A DNA stretch of 12,523 nt, taken from positions 1-12,523 of the forward strand of contig QKII01000022.1 of NCBI GenBank assembly GCA_003249625.1, written 5' to 3'. Shown here one piece after another: positions 1 to 6,754 of the stretch (the first letter of the stretch is position 1; each line of letters starts with the position of its first letter). The translations under genes and the position numbers were made by a program. This DNA comes from Propionivibrio sp. (GTDB lineage: Bacteria > Pseudomonadota > Gammaproteobacteria > Burkholderiales > Rhodocyclaceae). Under the pieces are notes generated by a model. That model was given only the letters and a program-made list of their open reading frames with translations, had not been told where the DNA came from and did no database searches.

Positions 1-1454
1 TCGCGCAGTGCGTCAGAAATGCTTTCGATAGCGTGCCGCACCGTTTCGGCCGATGTCCGGATCGTTTCCATCGACAGGCTGGCGCTCTTCGCTACATCGA
101 CGACTTCCCCGACAACGTCGCGGCTCGACTGCATGCTGTCGACCGCGGCCGTCGCCCCCTTCTGAATGTTGGAAATGACCTCGCTGATTTCGTGTACGGA
201 GGCGGTCGTGCGCTCTGCGAGTTTGCGCACCTCGTCGGCGACGACAGCGAAGCCACGCCCCTGTTCCCCGGCGCGGGCGGCCTCGATGGCGGCGTTGAGC
301 GCGAGCAGGTTGGTCTGGTCGGCGACGTCGCGGATAACCACGGCGATGTTGCCGATTTTCTGCACCTGCTCGGACAGTTCCTGCACCTGCGCTGCCGTAT
401 GTTCGACGCTGTCGGCAACCTCTGAAATCCGGGATGCGGCGGTGTCGACGCTCTGCCCGCTTTCCACCGCGCTTTCGCCGGCTTCTGTGGCCCGCTGGCT
501 GGCTTCCGCCGCGCTGCTGCCGATGTGGTCAATGCTCACGGTCATTTCCTCGACTGCAGCGGCGGCCGAAGCGGTCGAGGCCGTCTGCGCCTCGGTGCTC
601 GTCGCTACCTGCCCGGCCGAAGTCGACAGCATGTTGGCGGAGGACGCCACGCTGTCGGCATTGCTGGTGACTTCACCGATGATTTTTGCCAGCTCGGCAC
701 GCATCGTTTCAAGCGATTGCAGGAGGCGACCGATTTCGTCGCGGGATCTCTTGGACAGTTGGCTCGACGCCGTCAGGTCGCCGGCGGCGATACGCGCGGC
801 GAGGTCATTGGCGACCGCGATGCGCGACGTCAGGCTGCGCAGCGTGACGAATCCGGCCAGTGCGAGGATCACCAATGCCGCGAGGAGCACTGCGCCGGCA
901 ATGATGTTAGATGTGTGCTCGGCGGCCAGCGCTTCGGTCGCCGCCTTTTTGCCAAGCTCGTCGTTGTAGCGAATATGGTCGGCGAAAAGCTTTGTCAGCC
1001 TGTCTCCGATGACCTTGGCCTTTTCCATTTCCTTGAGCGCTCCTTCTGTCTCGTAGTTGCGCGATTCGGAAATGATGGCCTCGATGGCGCTCTTGTAGTC
1101 GCCGAACGCTGCTTTTTGCGCTTCGACAAAGCGTCGGTCTTCATCGTCGGTGATCAGGGCTTCATAGTTCTTGATGCTCTTGTCCACCGCCGCGACCTCC
1201 TCTTTGAGCGTCTTTTCCGTGGTGGCTTTCAGTGCCGGATCCAGGGCGACGAGGTGGTACATGACCCGGATGCGGATCTGCAGGAAGGCGCTGATCGTCT
1301 TGTTGATGGCTTCCAGACTCGGTACGGTATTCTCGTTGGCGTAGTTCGCTGCTTTGAAGACTTTGTCGCTTTGGACGTAGTTGACGCCTGCCAACAGGAT
1401 CAGGCCGGTGAGCGCGGTGGCGATCAGCGCTGTCAGGCGTTGGGCGATGGTCAT
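1..1454 (-). CDS. Methyl-accepting chemotaxis protein (3' end cut by window edge)
   Basis: Membrane chemoreceptor that passes a ligand signal to CheA/CheW and so biases flagellar rotation. The reading frame is open from ATG at 1454 to the left edge, giving 484 residues; about 50-60 are probably missing. The order seen is an N-terminal membrane segment (about residues 8-24), a mostly helical periplasmic domain of about 155 residues resembling the four-helix-bundle sensor family, a second membrane segment (about 183-204), a HAMP linker (about 205-257), and the long cytoplasmic signalling coil. The hairpin tip is unmistakable at about 372-416, with [18 protein letters not shown], then [23 protein letters not shown] lies just upstream of the start. 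It follows the dctP-type gene on the same strand after 40 bp with no terminator visible between them, so co-transcription is likely. The ligand cannot be read from the sequence. Family is certain; its link to the neighbouring receptor is inference. Confidence 0.95.
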   Translation of the reverse strand, partial: MTIAQRLTALIATALTGLILLAGVNYVQSDKVFKAANYANENTVPSLEAINKTISAFLQIRIRVMYHLVALDPALKATTEKTLKEEVAAVDKSIKNYEALITDDEDRRFVEAQKAAFGDYKSAIEAIISESRNYETEGALKEMEKAKVIGDRLTKLFADHIRYNDELGKKAATEALAAEHTSNIIAGAVLLAALVILALAGFVTLRSLTSRIAVANDLAARIAAGDLTASSQLSKRSRDEIGRLLQSLETMRAELAKIIGEVTSNADSVASSANMLSTSAGQVATSTEAQTASTASAAAAVEEMTVSIDHIGSSAAEASQRATEAGESAVESGQSVDTAASRISEVADSVEHTAAQVQELSEQVQKIGNIAVVIRDVADQTNLLALNAAIEAARAGEQGRGFAVVADEVRKLAERTTASVHEISEVISNIQKGATAAVDSMQSSRDVVGEVVDVAKSASLSMETIRTSAETVRHAIESISDALR

Positions 1455-1494
1455 GAGGATCTCCTGTCGAAGGATTTAAGTGTGTTGCCGCAAA

Positions 1495-2478
1495 TCAATT
1501 CGAAGCGGCACGCAGTTTTTTGACAAAACCCCCAAAGGGTTTCAACTCCCAGCTGTCCCAGAGTTTCTGAGTTGCCGCCTTGAAGGCTGGGATGTCCGCC
1601 TCGTTGATCTGTACAGAACTCATCTTCTTGTATTCGGCCTGCAGCCGGCTGTCCGATTCGGCCATCAGCTTGCGTTGCAGCTTTGCTGCTTCTTGTGCCG
1701 CGTCCTTGATAAGCGAGCGCTCATCCGACGACAGCCGTTTCCAGGTTGCCAGGCTGACAAAGAATGGGGTGGCCTCAAACTTGTGGTTGGTGATCGAAAT
1801 GTACTTCTGCACCTCGTGCAGCTTGGCCGAGTAAATATTGGCCAGCGGATTTTCCTGTCCGTCGACGAAACCCTGTTGCAGTGCTACGTACAAGTCACCG
1901 AAATTGATCGGCACCGGGGTGCCTTCAAGTGCGCGCACCAGGTCCATGGTGGACCTGTCGGCCGTGGTTCGTAGTCTCAGTCCGCGAACATCCTCGGGCT
2001 TCTTGATCGGGCGTTTGTTGTTACTCATCTGGCGGATGCCGTTATCCATCCAGGCAACCAAAACCATGCCCTTGGCCTCGAATTTTTTCGCCAATTCTTC
2101 TCCAATCGCTCCGTCAAGGGCCTCAAGCGCCTTCTCCGAACTCGAAAACGCGTAGGGAAGCCCCAGTGCGGAGAGTTCCGGTACAAGCAATCCCGCCGGT
2201 CCTTGTGAGTTGATGCTCATGTCGAGCTTGCCGGTGGAGAGCGAGGAGAGCATGGCCACTTCGTCACCGTGTTGCGCCGGGCCGCCGATTTCCACGGCAA
2301 GTTTCCCTGAGCTCTTTGCCTTGACGAGTTCCGCAAACTTCAACGCGGCCACTGATCGCGGGTTGCCCTGTGCTGCTCCGTGTGCAAGGGTTAGCTTGGT
2401 TTGCGCCAGCGCTGTATTCAGCAGGCTGGCGAGGCAGATGGCATATGTGACTGCGATACGCAAGATGCGGTGGTTCAT
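1495..2478 (-). CDS. TRAP transporter solute receptor, DctP family (orphan)
   Basis: Periplasmic substrate-binding protein of a tripartite ATP-independent transporter, 327 residues, the usual length. The start at 2478 is preferred over an in-frame ATG at 2661 because it has AGGGAG six bases upstream and opens directly into a Sec signal peptide (residues 1-25, cleavage after ALA). The mature protein begins QTKLTLAHGAAQGNPRS, typical of DctP receptors for C4-dicarboxylates or related organic acids. Family landmarks include NGIRQMSN (about 146-153, a conserved arginine region), RGLRLRTTADRS (about 165-176, where the carboxylate-binding arginine sits in this family) and FVDGQENP (about 204-211). 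It is divergent from a second TRAP receptor and followed by a chemoreceptor gene. No DctQ/DctM of its own subfamily lies in the window: the dctQM pair nearby fits the other receptor better. The substrate is not determined; a carboxylic acid is the family-based expectation. Confidence 0.93.
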   Translation of the reverse strand: MNHRILRIAVTYAICLASLLNTALAQTKLTLAHGAAQGNPRSVAALKFAELVKAKSSGKLAVEIGGPAQHGDEVAMLSSLSTGKLDMSINSQGPAGLLVPELSALGLPYAFSSSEKALEALDGAIGEELAKKFEAKGMVLVAWMDNGIRQMSNNKRPIKKPEDVRGLRLRTTADRSTMDLVRALEGTPVPINFGDLYVALQQGFVDGQENPLANIYSAKLHEVQKYISITNHKFEATPFFVSLATWKRLSSDERSLIKDAAQEAAKLQRKLMAESDSRLQAEYKKMSSVQINEADIPAFKAATQKLWDSWELKPFGGFVKKLRAASN

Positions 2479-2484
2479 TTCAGA

Positions 2485-2490
2485 CTCCCT
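2485..2490 (-). promoter_or_regulatory. Ribosome binding site that fixes the dctP-type start
   Basis: On the minus strand AGGGAG stands six bases before ATG at 2478. It supports this start over the longer in-frame option at 2661, whose first 61 codons would precede a complete signal peptide. Confidence 0.75.
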
Positions 2491-2508
2491 TTTTGCTGAT
2501 GTCGTTGT

Positions 2509-2537
2509 GTTATCCGACTGCGAGTATCCGACATCAA
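2509..2537 (-). promoter_or_regulatory. Candidate sigma-70 promoter for the dctP-type gene and chemoreceptor
   Basis: Read on the minus strand, TTGATG (2532-2537) and GATAAC (2509-2514) are separated by exactly 17 bp, each matching the consensus at four of six positions. The predicted start of transcription near 2502 would give a leader of about 24 bases containing the ribosome binding site. Overlapping direct repeats suggest regulation. This is an inference from motif match and position only. Confidence 0.45.
2511..2532. repeat. Direct repeat of TATCCGAC in the divergent promoter region
   Basis: TATCCGAC occurs at 2511-2518 and again at 2525-2532, a perfect 8-bp repeat with a 14-bp period. 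On the minus strand it reads GTCGGATA twice and covers part of the candidate -10 and the spacer of the promoter for the receptor at 1495-2478. It could be a pair of half-sites for a regulator, but chance is not excluded. Confidence 0.5.
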
Positions 2538-2571
2538 CGAGCCGCTGTTCAAGTCCGCAATGGGGGAAAAG

Positions 2572-2594
2572 TGCCAACATGAGGCGTGTTGGCA
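2572..2594. promoter_or_regulatory. Perfect inverted repeat, candidate operator between two TRAP receptor genes
   Basis: TGCCAACA (2572-2579) and TGTTGGCA (2587-2594) form a perfect 8+8 bp inverted repeat around a 7-bp spacer, near the middle of the 204-bp divergent region. It has no T-run, so it does not look like a terminator. Its centre lies at about -58 relative to the predicted start of the rightward gene and about -81 relative to the leftward one, positions typical of activator sites. The regulator cannot be named and none is encoded in the window. Confidence 0.55.
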
Positions 2595-2628
2595 TAAAGA
2601 AAGCCCGATTGGCCGAAGCGGCTTTGGC

Positions 2629-2634
2629 TATAAT
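2629..2634 (+). promoter_or_regulatory. Candidate -10 element for the rightward TRAP receptor gene
   Basis: A perfect TATAAT lies 48 bp before the ATG at 2683. No good -35 hexamer is found at 16-18 bp spacing (the bases there read about CGATTG); the best alternative, TTGGCC, is only 14 bp away. A strong -10 without a -35 fits a promoter that needs an activator, perhaps bound at the inverted repeat upstream. The function is inferred. Confidence 0.45.
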
Positions 2635-2682
2635 CCGTCGGTTGTCTGAAGATCGGTTCATAACTCACGGAGAGAACAATTC

Positions 2683-3765
2683 ATGGAGAGACGTTCCTTT
2701 TTGAAAAAAGCGGGGGTCGGTCTTGCGGCGGGAGCCGTTGCTGCCCCGGCGCTTGCGCAGAACGCACCGACGATCAAGTGGCGGATCGCTTCGAGTTTTC
2801 CGAAGAGCCTGGATACGCTGCACGGATCAGCTGAATTCCTGGTCAAACGGATCAACGAAATGTCCGGTGGCAAGTTCCAGATCCAGCTGTTCGCAGCTGG
2901 TGAGATCGTGCCGCCGGCCGGGGTTCATGATGCGGTCAAGGACAATACGGTAGAGATGGGCTTTACCTGCTCGTATTACTACTTCGGCAAGGACCCAACG
3001 TACTGCATCGACACGGCCATCCCCTTCGGCATGAATTCCCGCCAGATCAAGGCATGGTACCGGCAAGGCAATGGCGCCAAGCTGATGGCCGAGCTGTTCT
3101 CAAAGTCGAACATCGTTTCCTTCCCGACGGGTAATACCGGCGTGCAGATGGGCGGCTGGTATCGCAAGGAAATCAAGTCCGTCAACGACCTCAAAGGGCT
3201 GAAGATGCGCGTTGCCGGCCTCGCCGGCGCCGTTCTGGCCAAGGTCGGGGTCGTGCCGCAGCAGATCGCCGGCCCGGACATCTATCCCGCTCTGGAGAAA
3301 GGCACAATCGACGCTGTTGAATGGGTCGGTCCTTACGATGACCAGAAGCTGGGTTTCAACAAGGTGGCCAAGTACTACTACTATCCGGCCTGGTGGGAAG
3401 GTGGTCCGCAGATCTCGACCTATATCAACGCCCAGAAGTGGGCTGAGTTGCCGAAGGAATATCAGGCTATCATCGAAGCAGCCTGCGCCGAAACCGATAC
3501 CGAGATGTGTGCCCGCTACGACACCAAGAACCCCGTGGCGCTGAAGCAGCTGATTGGTTCGGGTACGCAGCTGCGTCCGTTCCCGAAGGATGTGATGGAG
3601 GCCAGCTACAAGGCCGCCATGGAATACTATGCAGAAACTTCCGCCAGCAATCCGCTGTTCAAGAAAATTTATACCGACTACAAGAAGTTTCTGGATGAAC
3701 AGAATTCCTGGTATCGGGTCTGCGAAGGCTCCTACGCCAACTTCATGTTCAGCCGAAAGACCTGA
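2683..3765 (+). CDS. TRAP transporter solute receptor, TakP/FcbT1 type, Tat-exported
   Basis: Periplasmic receptor of a TRAP transporter, 360 residues, of the group that includes the alpha-keto-acid receptor TakP and the 4-chlorobenzoate receptor FcbT1. The N-terminus MERRSFLKKAGVG is a clear twin-arginine signal followed by a hydrophobic stretch ending in ALA (about residue 25), so it is probably exported folded. Family landmarks are GVQMGGWYRKE (about 153-163), LKGLKMRVAGLAG (about 170-182, with the expected carboxylate-binding arginine at 176) and the EW pair at 213-214. In TakP a glutamine and such a Glu-Trp pair help hold a cation beside the bound keto acid; Q155, E213 and W214 fit that pattern. 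GGAGAG precedes the start. It is divergent from the other receptor gene and converges on dctQM, its likely partners by family. A monocarboxylic or keto acid is the likely ligand class, but the substrate is inferred. Confidence 0.95.
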   Translation: MERRSFLKKAGVGLAAGAVAAPALAQNAPTIKWRIASSFPKSLDTLHGSAEFLVKRINEMSGGKFQIQLFAAGEIVPPAGVHDAVKDNTVEMGFTCSYYYFGKDPTYCIDTAIPFGMNSRQIKAWYRQGNGAKLMAELFSKSNIVSFPTGNTGVQMGGWYRKEIKSVNDLKGLKMRVAGLAGAVLAKVGVVPQQIAGPDIYPALEKGTIDAVEWVGPYDDQKLGFNKVAKYYYYPAWWEGGPQISTYINAQKWAELPKEYQAIIEAACAETDTEMCARYDTKNPVALKQLIGSGTQLRPFPKDVMEASYKAAMEYYAETSASNPLFKKIYTDYKKFLDEQNSWYRVCEGSYANFMFSRKT

Positions 3766-3781
3766 CGCAGAATTACATGAT

Positions 3782-3813
3782 AAAAAAACGGGAGCCTCGG
3801 CTCCCGTTTTTTT
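3782..3813. terminator. Bidirectional intrinsic terminator between convergent TRAP genes
   Basis: A GC-rich stem, CGGGAGCC (3789-3796) with GGCTCCCG (3799-3806), is flanked by seven A on the left and seven T on the right, so each strand sees a hairpin followed by a U-tract. It sits 16 bp after the stop of the rightward receptor gene and 24 bp beyond the stop of dctM, and can end both transcripts. Confidence 0.93.
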
Positions 3814-3836
3814 ATGCAGGTGACGTTACTACTTTG

Positions 3837-5249
3837 TTATTGAGTTGGTGCGGCGTCGTACTGGTAGTCCATGACCGGAACCTCGATCTTGATCGTGTTT
3901 ACGTCGACCGCTGGCCCCTTGTCGATGCTGAAGGTAACCATTTGCGGGAAGGCGATGATCAGGCAGACCATTAACAGTTGAACAAATACGAATGGAATGG
4001 CTCCCCAGTAGATGTCGCTGGTCTTGACCGACGCAGGGGCTACGGAGCGCAGGAAGAACAGGGCAAAACCGAACGGCGGATGCAGGAAGGAGGTCTGCAT
4101 GTTGACCCCGAGCAGCACGCCGAACCAGATCAGGTCGATTCCCATTTTTTCCGCTACCGGGCCGAGCAGCGGCACGATGATGAAGGCGAGTTCGAAGTAG
4201 TCGAGGAAGAAAGCCAGAACGAACACCAGAATATTGACGACAATCAGGAAGCCGACATGTCCGCCCGGGAGGTTGCCCAACAGGTGCTCCACCCAGAGGT
4301 GGCCGTCGACACCGTAGAACGTCAGAGAGAAAACCCGGGCGCCGACGAGGATGAAGACGACGAAGGTCGTCAGCTTGGCGGTGCTTTCCATCGCCTGCTT
4401 GAGCAGCGTCAGATTCATGCGCTTGCGCAGGGTGGCCATGAGCAATGCACCGGCAGCGCCCATCGCGCCGCCTTCGGTTGGTGTCGCGATGCCGAGGAAT
4501 ATGGTCCCGAGTACCAGAAAGATCAGCAGCAATGGCGGCAGGAGGGTGGTGATGACACGCAGGAGGAGTTTCGTCCCGCGCAACGTGCGCGCTTCGGGCG
4601 GCAGGGCAGGAACCCAGCTGGGTTTCATGATTGCGACGCCGACAACGTAGCCGACATACAACAACGAGAGGACGATGGCCGGAACAAAGGCGCCTGCGTA
4701 CATGTCGCCGACCGATTTTCCGAGCTGGTCGGCCATGACGATCAGAACCAGAGAGGGCGGAATGATCTGGGCCAATGTTCCCGAGGCGGCGATGACGCCT
4801 GTGGCAACGCGCTTGTCGTAACCGTAGCGCAGCATGATCGGCAGTGAGATCAGGCCCATCGAAATGACCGAGGCGGCAACGACCCCCGTTGTGGCGGCCA
4901 GCAGGGCGCCGACGAAAATGACCGCGTAGCCTAGTCCGCCGCGTATCGGCCCAAACAGTTGACCGATCGTGTCGAGTAGGTCCTCGGCCATGCCAGAGCG
5001 TTCAAGAACGAGGCCCATGAAAGTGAAGAACGGCACCGCGAGCAGCGTCTCGTTGGCCATGACGCTGAAGATACGATCGGGTAATGCCTGGAACAACTGC
5101 GGTCCCAGCAATCCCAGTTCGATGCCGAGCAGGCCGAATACTATGCCGTTGGCCGCGAGCGCAAAGGCGACGGGAAAGCCGAGCAGCAGGAATACCACCA
5201 TCGACGCAAAAATGATCGGTGCCATGTTGGCGATCAGGAACTCGGCCAT
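3837..5249 (-). CDS. dctM: TRAP transporter large permease subunit (DctM/FcbT3 type)
   Basis: Large inner-membrane subunit that carries out ion-coupled solute uptake with the small subunit and a periplasmic receptor. It has 470 residues with many hydrophobic helices throughout. Typical DctM stretches are visible: GFPVAFALAANGIVFGLLG near the start, ETLLAVPFFTFMGLVLERSG (about 66-85), SGTLAQIIPPSLVLIVMADQ in the middle, ATPTEGGAMGAAGALL after the halfway point, and LGVNMQTSFLHPPFGFALFF near the end. The last two fit the mannitol/chloroaromatic (TakM/FcbT3) branch. The start overlaps the dctQ stop in TAATG, a sign of translational coupling, and GGGAG precedes it. It is longer than a minimal DctM (about 425 residues) and ends in a hydrophilic tail of about 30 residues after the last membrane segment. 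Its transcript ends at the shared terminator with the convergent receptor gene. Confidence 0.96.
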   Translation of the reverse strand: MAEFLIANMAPIIFASMVVFLLLGFPVAFALAANGIVFGLLGIELGLLGPQLFQALPDRIFSVMANETLLAVPFFTFMGLVLERSGMAEDLLDTIGQLFGPIRGGLGYAVIFVGALLAATTGVVAASVISMGLISLPIMLRYGYDKRVATGVIAASGTLAQIIPPSLVLIVMADQLGKSVGDMYAGAFVPAIVLSLLYVGYVVGVAIMKPSWVPALPPEARTLRGTKLLLRVITTLLPPLLLIFLVLGTIFLGIATPTEGGAMGAAGALLMATLRKRMNLTLLKQAMESTAKLTTFVVFILVGARVFSLTFYGVDGHLWVEHLLGNLPGGHVGFLIVVNILVFVLAFFLDYFELAFIIVPLLGPVAEKMGIDLIWFGVLLGVNMQTSFLHPPFGFALFFLRSVAPASVKTSDIYWGAIPFVFVQLLMVCLIIAFPQMVTFSIDKGPAVDVNTIKIEVPVMDYQYDAAPTQ

Positions 5250-5836
5250 TACGCTTCTCCCTTTCTCGTCTTGATGGCGTTTGCCAGTTCCTCTTCATGG
5301 CTCGGGGCTTTTCTCTTGTCGGTCGGGTCCGGACAGCGTCCCAGGAGAAAGCCGAAACGTTTGATCAGTTCGGAAAGGGCTTGCAGGATGAGCAAGAAGA
5401 ACCCTGCGGGAATCATCAGGCGCGCGGGCCAGACGATCAGTCCGCCGGCGCTGTTGGACATCTCGCCGGACTCGAAGGCCGAGACAAACACCGGCCAGGA
5501 AAGCGCCATTATGACGATGGCCATCGGCAGCAGGAAAAAAAGAAGGCCGAAGATGTCAATACAGGTTTGCGTCTTCTTCGAGAATCGCCCCGAAATCAGA
5601 TCGATACGGACATGCTCGTTGCGTAGAAGCGTGTATCCGCCGCAGAGGAGGAAGATCAGGCCGAAAAGGTACCACTGTATTTCCAGCAGCGCGTTTGAGC
5701 TGAAATTGATTGAATAACGCATCAAGGCGTTGCCGGCGCTGATCAGCACCACGATCAGCACCAGCCAGATGGCCAGCTTGCCGATACGCTCCGTCAGCGC
5801 ATCAATATGGCGCGACAGTTTGAGGAGGGCGTTCAC
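5249..5836 (-). CDS. dctQ: TRAP transporter small permease subunit (DctQ/FcbT2 type)
   Basis: Small inner-membrane subunit that pairs with DctM. It has 195 residues with four hydrophobic segments at about 20-36, 52-70, 93-115 and 138-158. The family signature is present as LEIQWYLFGLIFLLCGGYTL (51-70) followed by LRNEHVRIDL (71-80). A charged cytoplasmic tail (about 165-195) follows. The start is GTG at 5836, with AAGGA eight bases upstream; no ATG nearby would keep the N-terminal helix. It is the first gene of a two-gene unit with dctM (1-bp overlap) and is divergent from the phosphatase gene. It lacks a receptor gene on its own strand, which is unusual for TRAP operons. Confidence 0.94.
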   Translation of the reverse strand: MNALLKLSRHIDALTERIGKLAIWLVLIVVLISAGNALMRYSINFSSNALLEIQWYLFGLIFLLCGGYTLLRNEHVRIDLISGRFSKKTQTCIDIFGLLFFLLPMAIVIMALSWPVFVSAFESGEMSNSAGGLIVWPARLMIPAGFFLLILQALSELIKRFGFLLGRCPDPTDKRKAPSHEEELANAIKTRKGEA

Positions 5837-6086
5837 GGGAAAAGTCCTTGTTTGGTGTCAGAATTCCGGGGGCGATTGTTTGCATCGGCAGGACGTCGGA
5901 TGGATCGCACCCGGGGACTCGACGGGGCGATGCAGCGTCCTTGTGGGAATCTTGATCATGCCCGGTCGGCAAACAGGGGCGGAATTATCGCATAGCTCGG
6001 CCGGCGAAGCTATTTTGCAGGTCGTGTGACAAAGGTATAGCGCCTTGTTGTGGAAGGTTTTTTCGTATCTGAAGAGAATGGGCAGA
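5837..6086. other. Divergent intergenic region between dctQ and the phosphatase gene
   Basis: About 250 bp with no convincing gene. It must hold the promoters for dctQM (leftwards) and the phosphatase (rightwards), but I see no pair of hexamers at good spacing; TATAGC near 6038 is the best rightward -10 and has no proper -35. A 7-bp inverted repeat, TGCATCG (5881-5887) with CGATGCA (5928-5934), is too far apart for a confident operator call. Confidence 0.5.
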
Positions 6087-6707
6087 ATGGCAACAATCTA
6101 CTTCGTTCGTCATGGTGAAACGGACTGGAATGTCCAGTTGCGCATGCAAGGGCACGTCGACAGGCCCCTCAACGCTAGCGGAATGGCCCAGGCGGAGGCG
6201 CTTGGTCGGTATTTCCATCCCGAAGGAGTGACGGCCATCTATTCGAGCGACCTGTTGCGTGCCTGGCAAACGGCAGCGCCTTTGGCTCGTGCGCTGGGAC
6301 TGAGCGTGCGGAGCGAACCGGCGTTGCGGGAGCGGAACTTTGGACGGTGCGAAGGAATGACCATTGGCGAAGTTGCGCAGGCTTTTGCGGCAGAAGCCGA
6401 AGCGCTGGGTTCCGGCGATCCCGAACATGTCCCGCTCGGCGGGGAAAGCCGGCGGCAGCATCAGGAACGTGTTCTGGGATGTGTCGATCTGCTGGCTCGG
6501 AGTCATCCCGGTCAGACGATCGTCGTGGTGACCCACGGCGGTGTGCTGGATGTCGTTTACCGGCGATCAAGGCAATTGCCGTTGACAGCGCCGCGCGACT
6601 ATCCGATTCCCAATACGGGGATCAACCGGATTGTCATCGAGAAGGGTGAGTGGACGATTGAAAGCTGGGCCGATACGGCGCATCTTGATTGTCAAGCGCG
6701 GGATTGA
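6087..6707 (+). CDS. Histidine phosphatase family protein (phosphoglycerate mutase-like)
   Basis: Cytoplasmic phosphatase or mutase of the branch that uses a phosphohistidine intermediate. With the start at 6087 it has 206 residues and begins MATIYFVRHGETDWN, carrying the RHG motif (R8, H9 as the nucleophile). Further active-site signs are SSDLLRAWQTA (R58), LRERNFG (E82 as likely acid) and VVTHGGVLD (H150). Upstream in-frame ATGs at 6045 and 6078 would add residues outside the family fold; the upstream AAGAG is a modest ribosome binding site, so the start is not certain. Length and motifs fit the GpmB/CobC-like group better than true dPGM (about 250 residues), so the label 2,3-bisphosphoglycerate-dependent mutase would overstate what is known. 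The substrate is unknown. It lies just before glyA on the same strand, 47 bp away, but glyA seems to have its own promoter. Confidence 0.93.
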   Translation: MATIYFVRHGETDWNVQLRMQGHVDRPLNASGMAQAEALGRYFHPEGVTAIYSSDLLRAWQTAAPLARALGLSVRSEPALRERNFGRCEGMTIGEVAQAFAAEAEALGSGDPEHVPLGGESRRQHQERVLGCVDLLARSHPGQTIVVVTHGGVLDVVYRRSRQLPLTAPRDYPIPNTGINRIVIEKGEWTIESWADTAHLDCQARD

Positions 6708-6712
6708 CCGCG

Positions 6713-6721
6713 TGATACAAT
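6713..6721 (+). promoter_or_regulatory. Candidate extended -10 promoter of glyA
   Basis: TGATACAAT is a TGn extended -10 with TACAAT (5 of 6 to consensus), placed between the phosphatase stop and the glyA start and leaving a leader of about 27 bases. No good -35 is seen at 17 bp, which an extended -10 can tolerate. The call is from motif and position only. Confidence 0.5.
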
Positions 6722-6754
6722 CCGCTTCCTTTCAATGGCTTGTGAGGCAAAACG

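Noticed and set aside
525..1523. Long plus-strand open frame of 332 codons over the chemoreceptor
   Set aside because: The minus frame encodes an unmistakable chemoreceptor; the plus frame has no recognisable domain and is a product of high GC coding bias.
1520..1545. Small hairpin AAACCC/GGGTTT followed by A/T-rich sequence near the end of the leftward receptor gene
   Set aside because: It lies inside the coding sequence for the conserved C-terminus, the stem is only 6 bp, and no proper U-tract follows, so it is not called a terminator before the chemoreceptor gene.
2589..2605. Sigma-54-like element TTGGCA...AAGCC with GG-N10-GC spacing
   Set aside because: The spacing is right, but the -12 part reads AAGC rather than TTGC and the GG falls inside the inverted repeat, so chance is likely. 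On the other strand TTGGCAC and TTGC are five bases too far apart.
2479..2661. In-frame extension of the leftward receptor gene up to an ATG at 2661
   Set aside because: It would place 61 residues before a complete signal peptide and run through the promoter-like elements and inverted repeat; the start at 2478 has a good ribosome binding site.
3978..4847. Plus-strand open frame of 289 codons over dctM
   Set aside because: It is antisense to clear membrane-protein coding sequence, very rich in Asp/Glu/Gln/Arg, and shows no domain.
5881..5940. Inverted 7-bp (TGCATCG/CGATGCA) and 5-bp (GGACG/CGTCC) repeats upstream of dctQ
   Set aside because: The arms are about 40 bp apart and interleaved so that they cannot form one hairpin; no riboswitch or operator call is justified.
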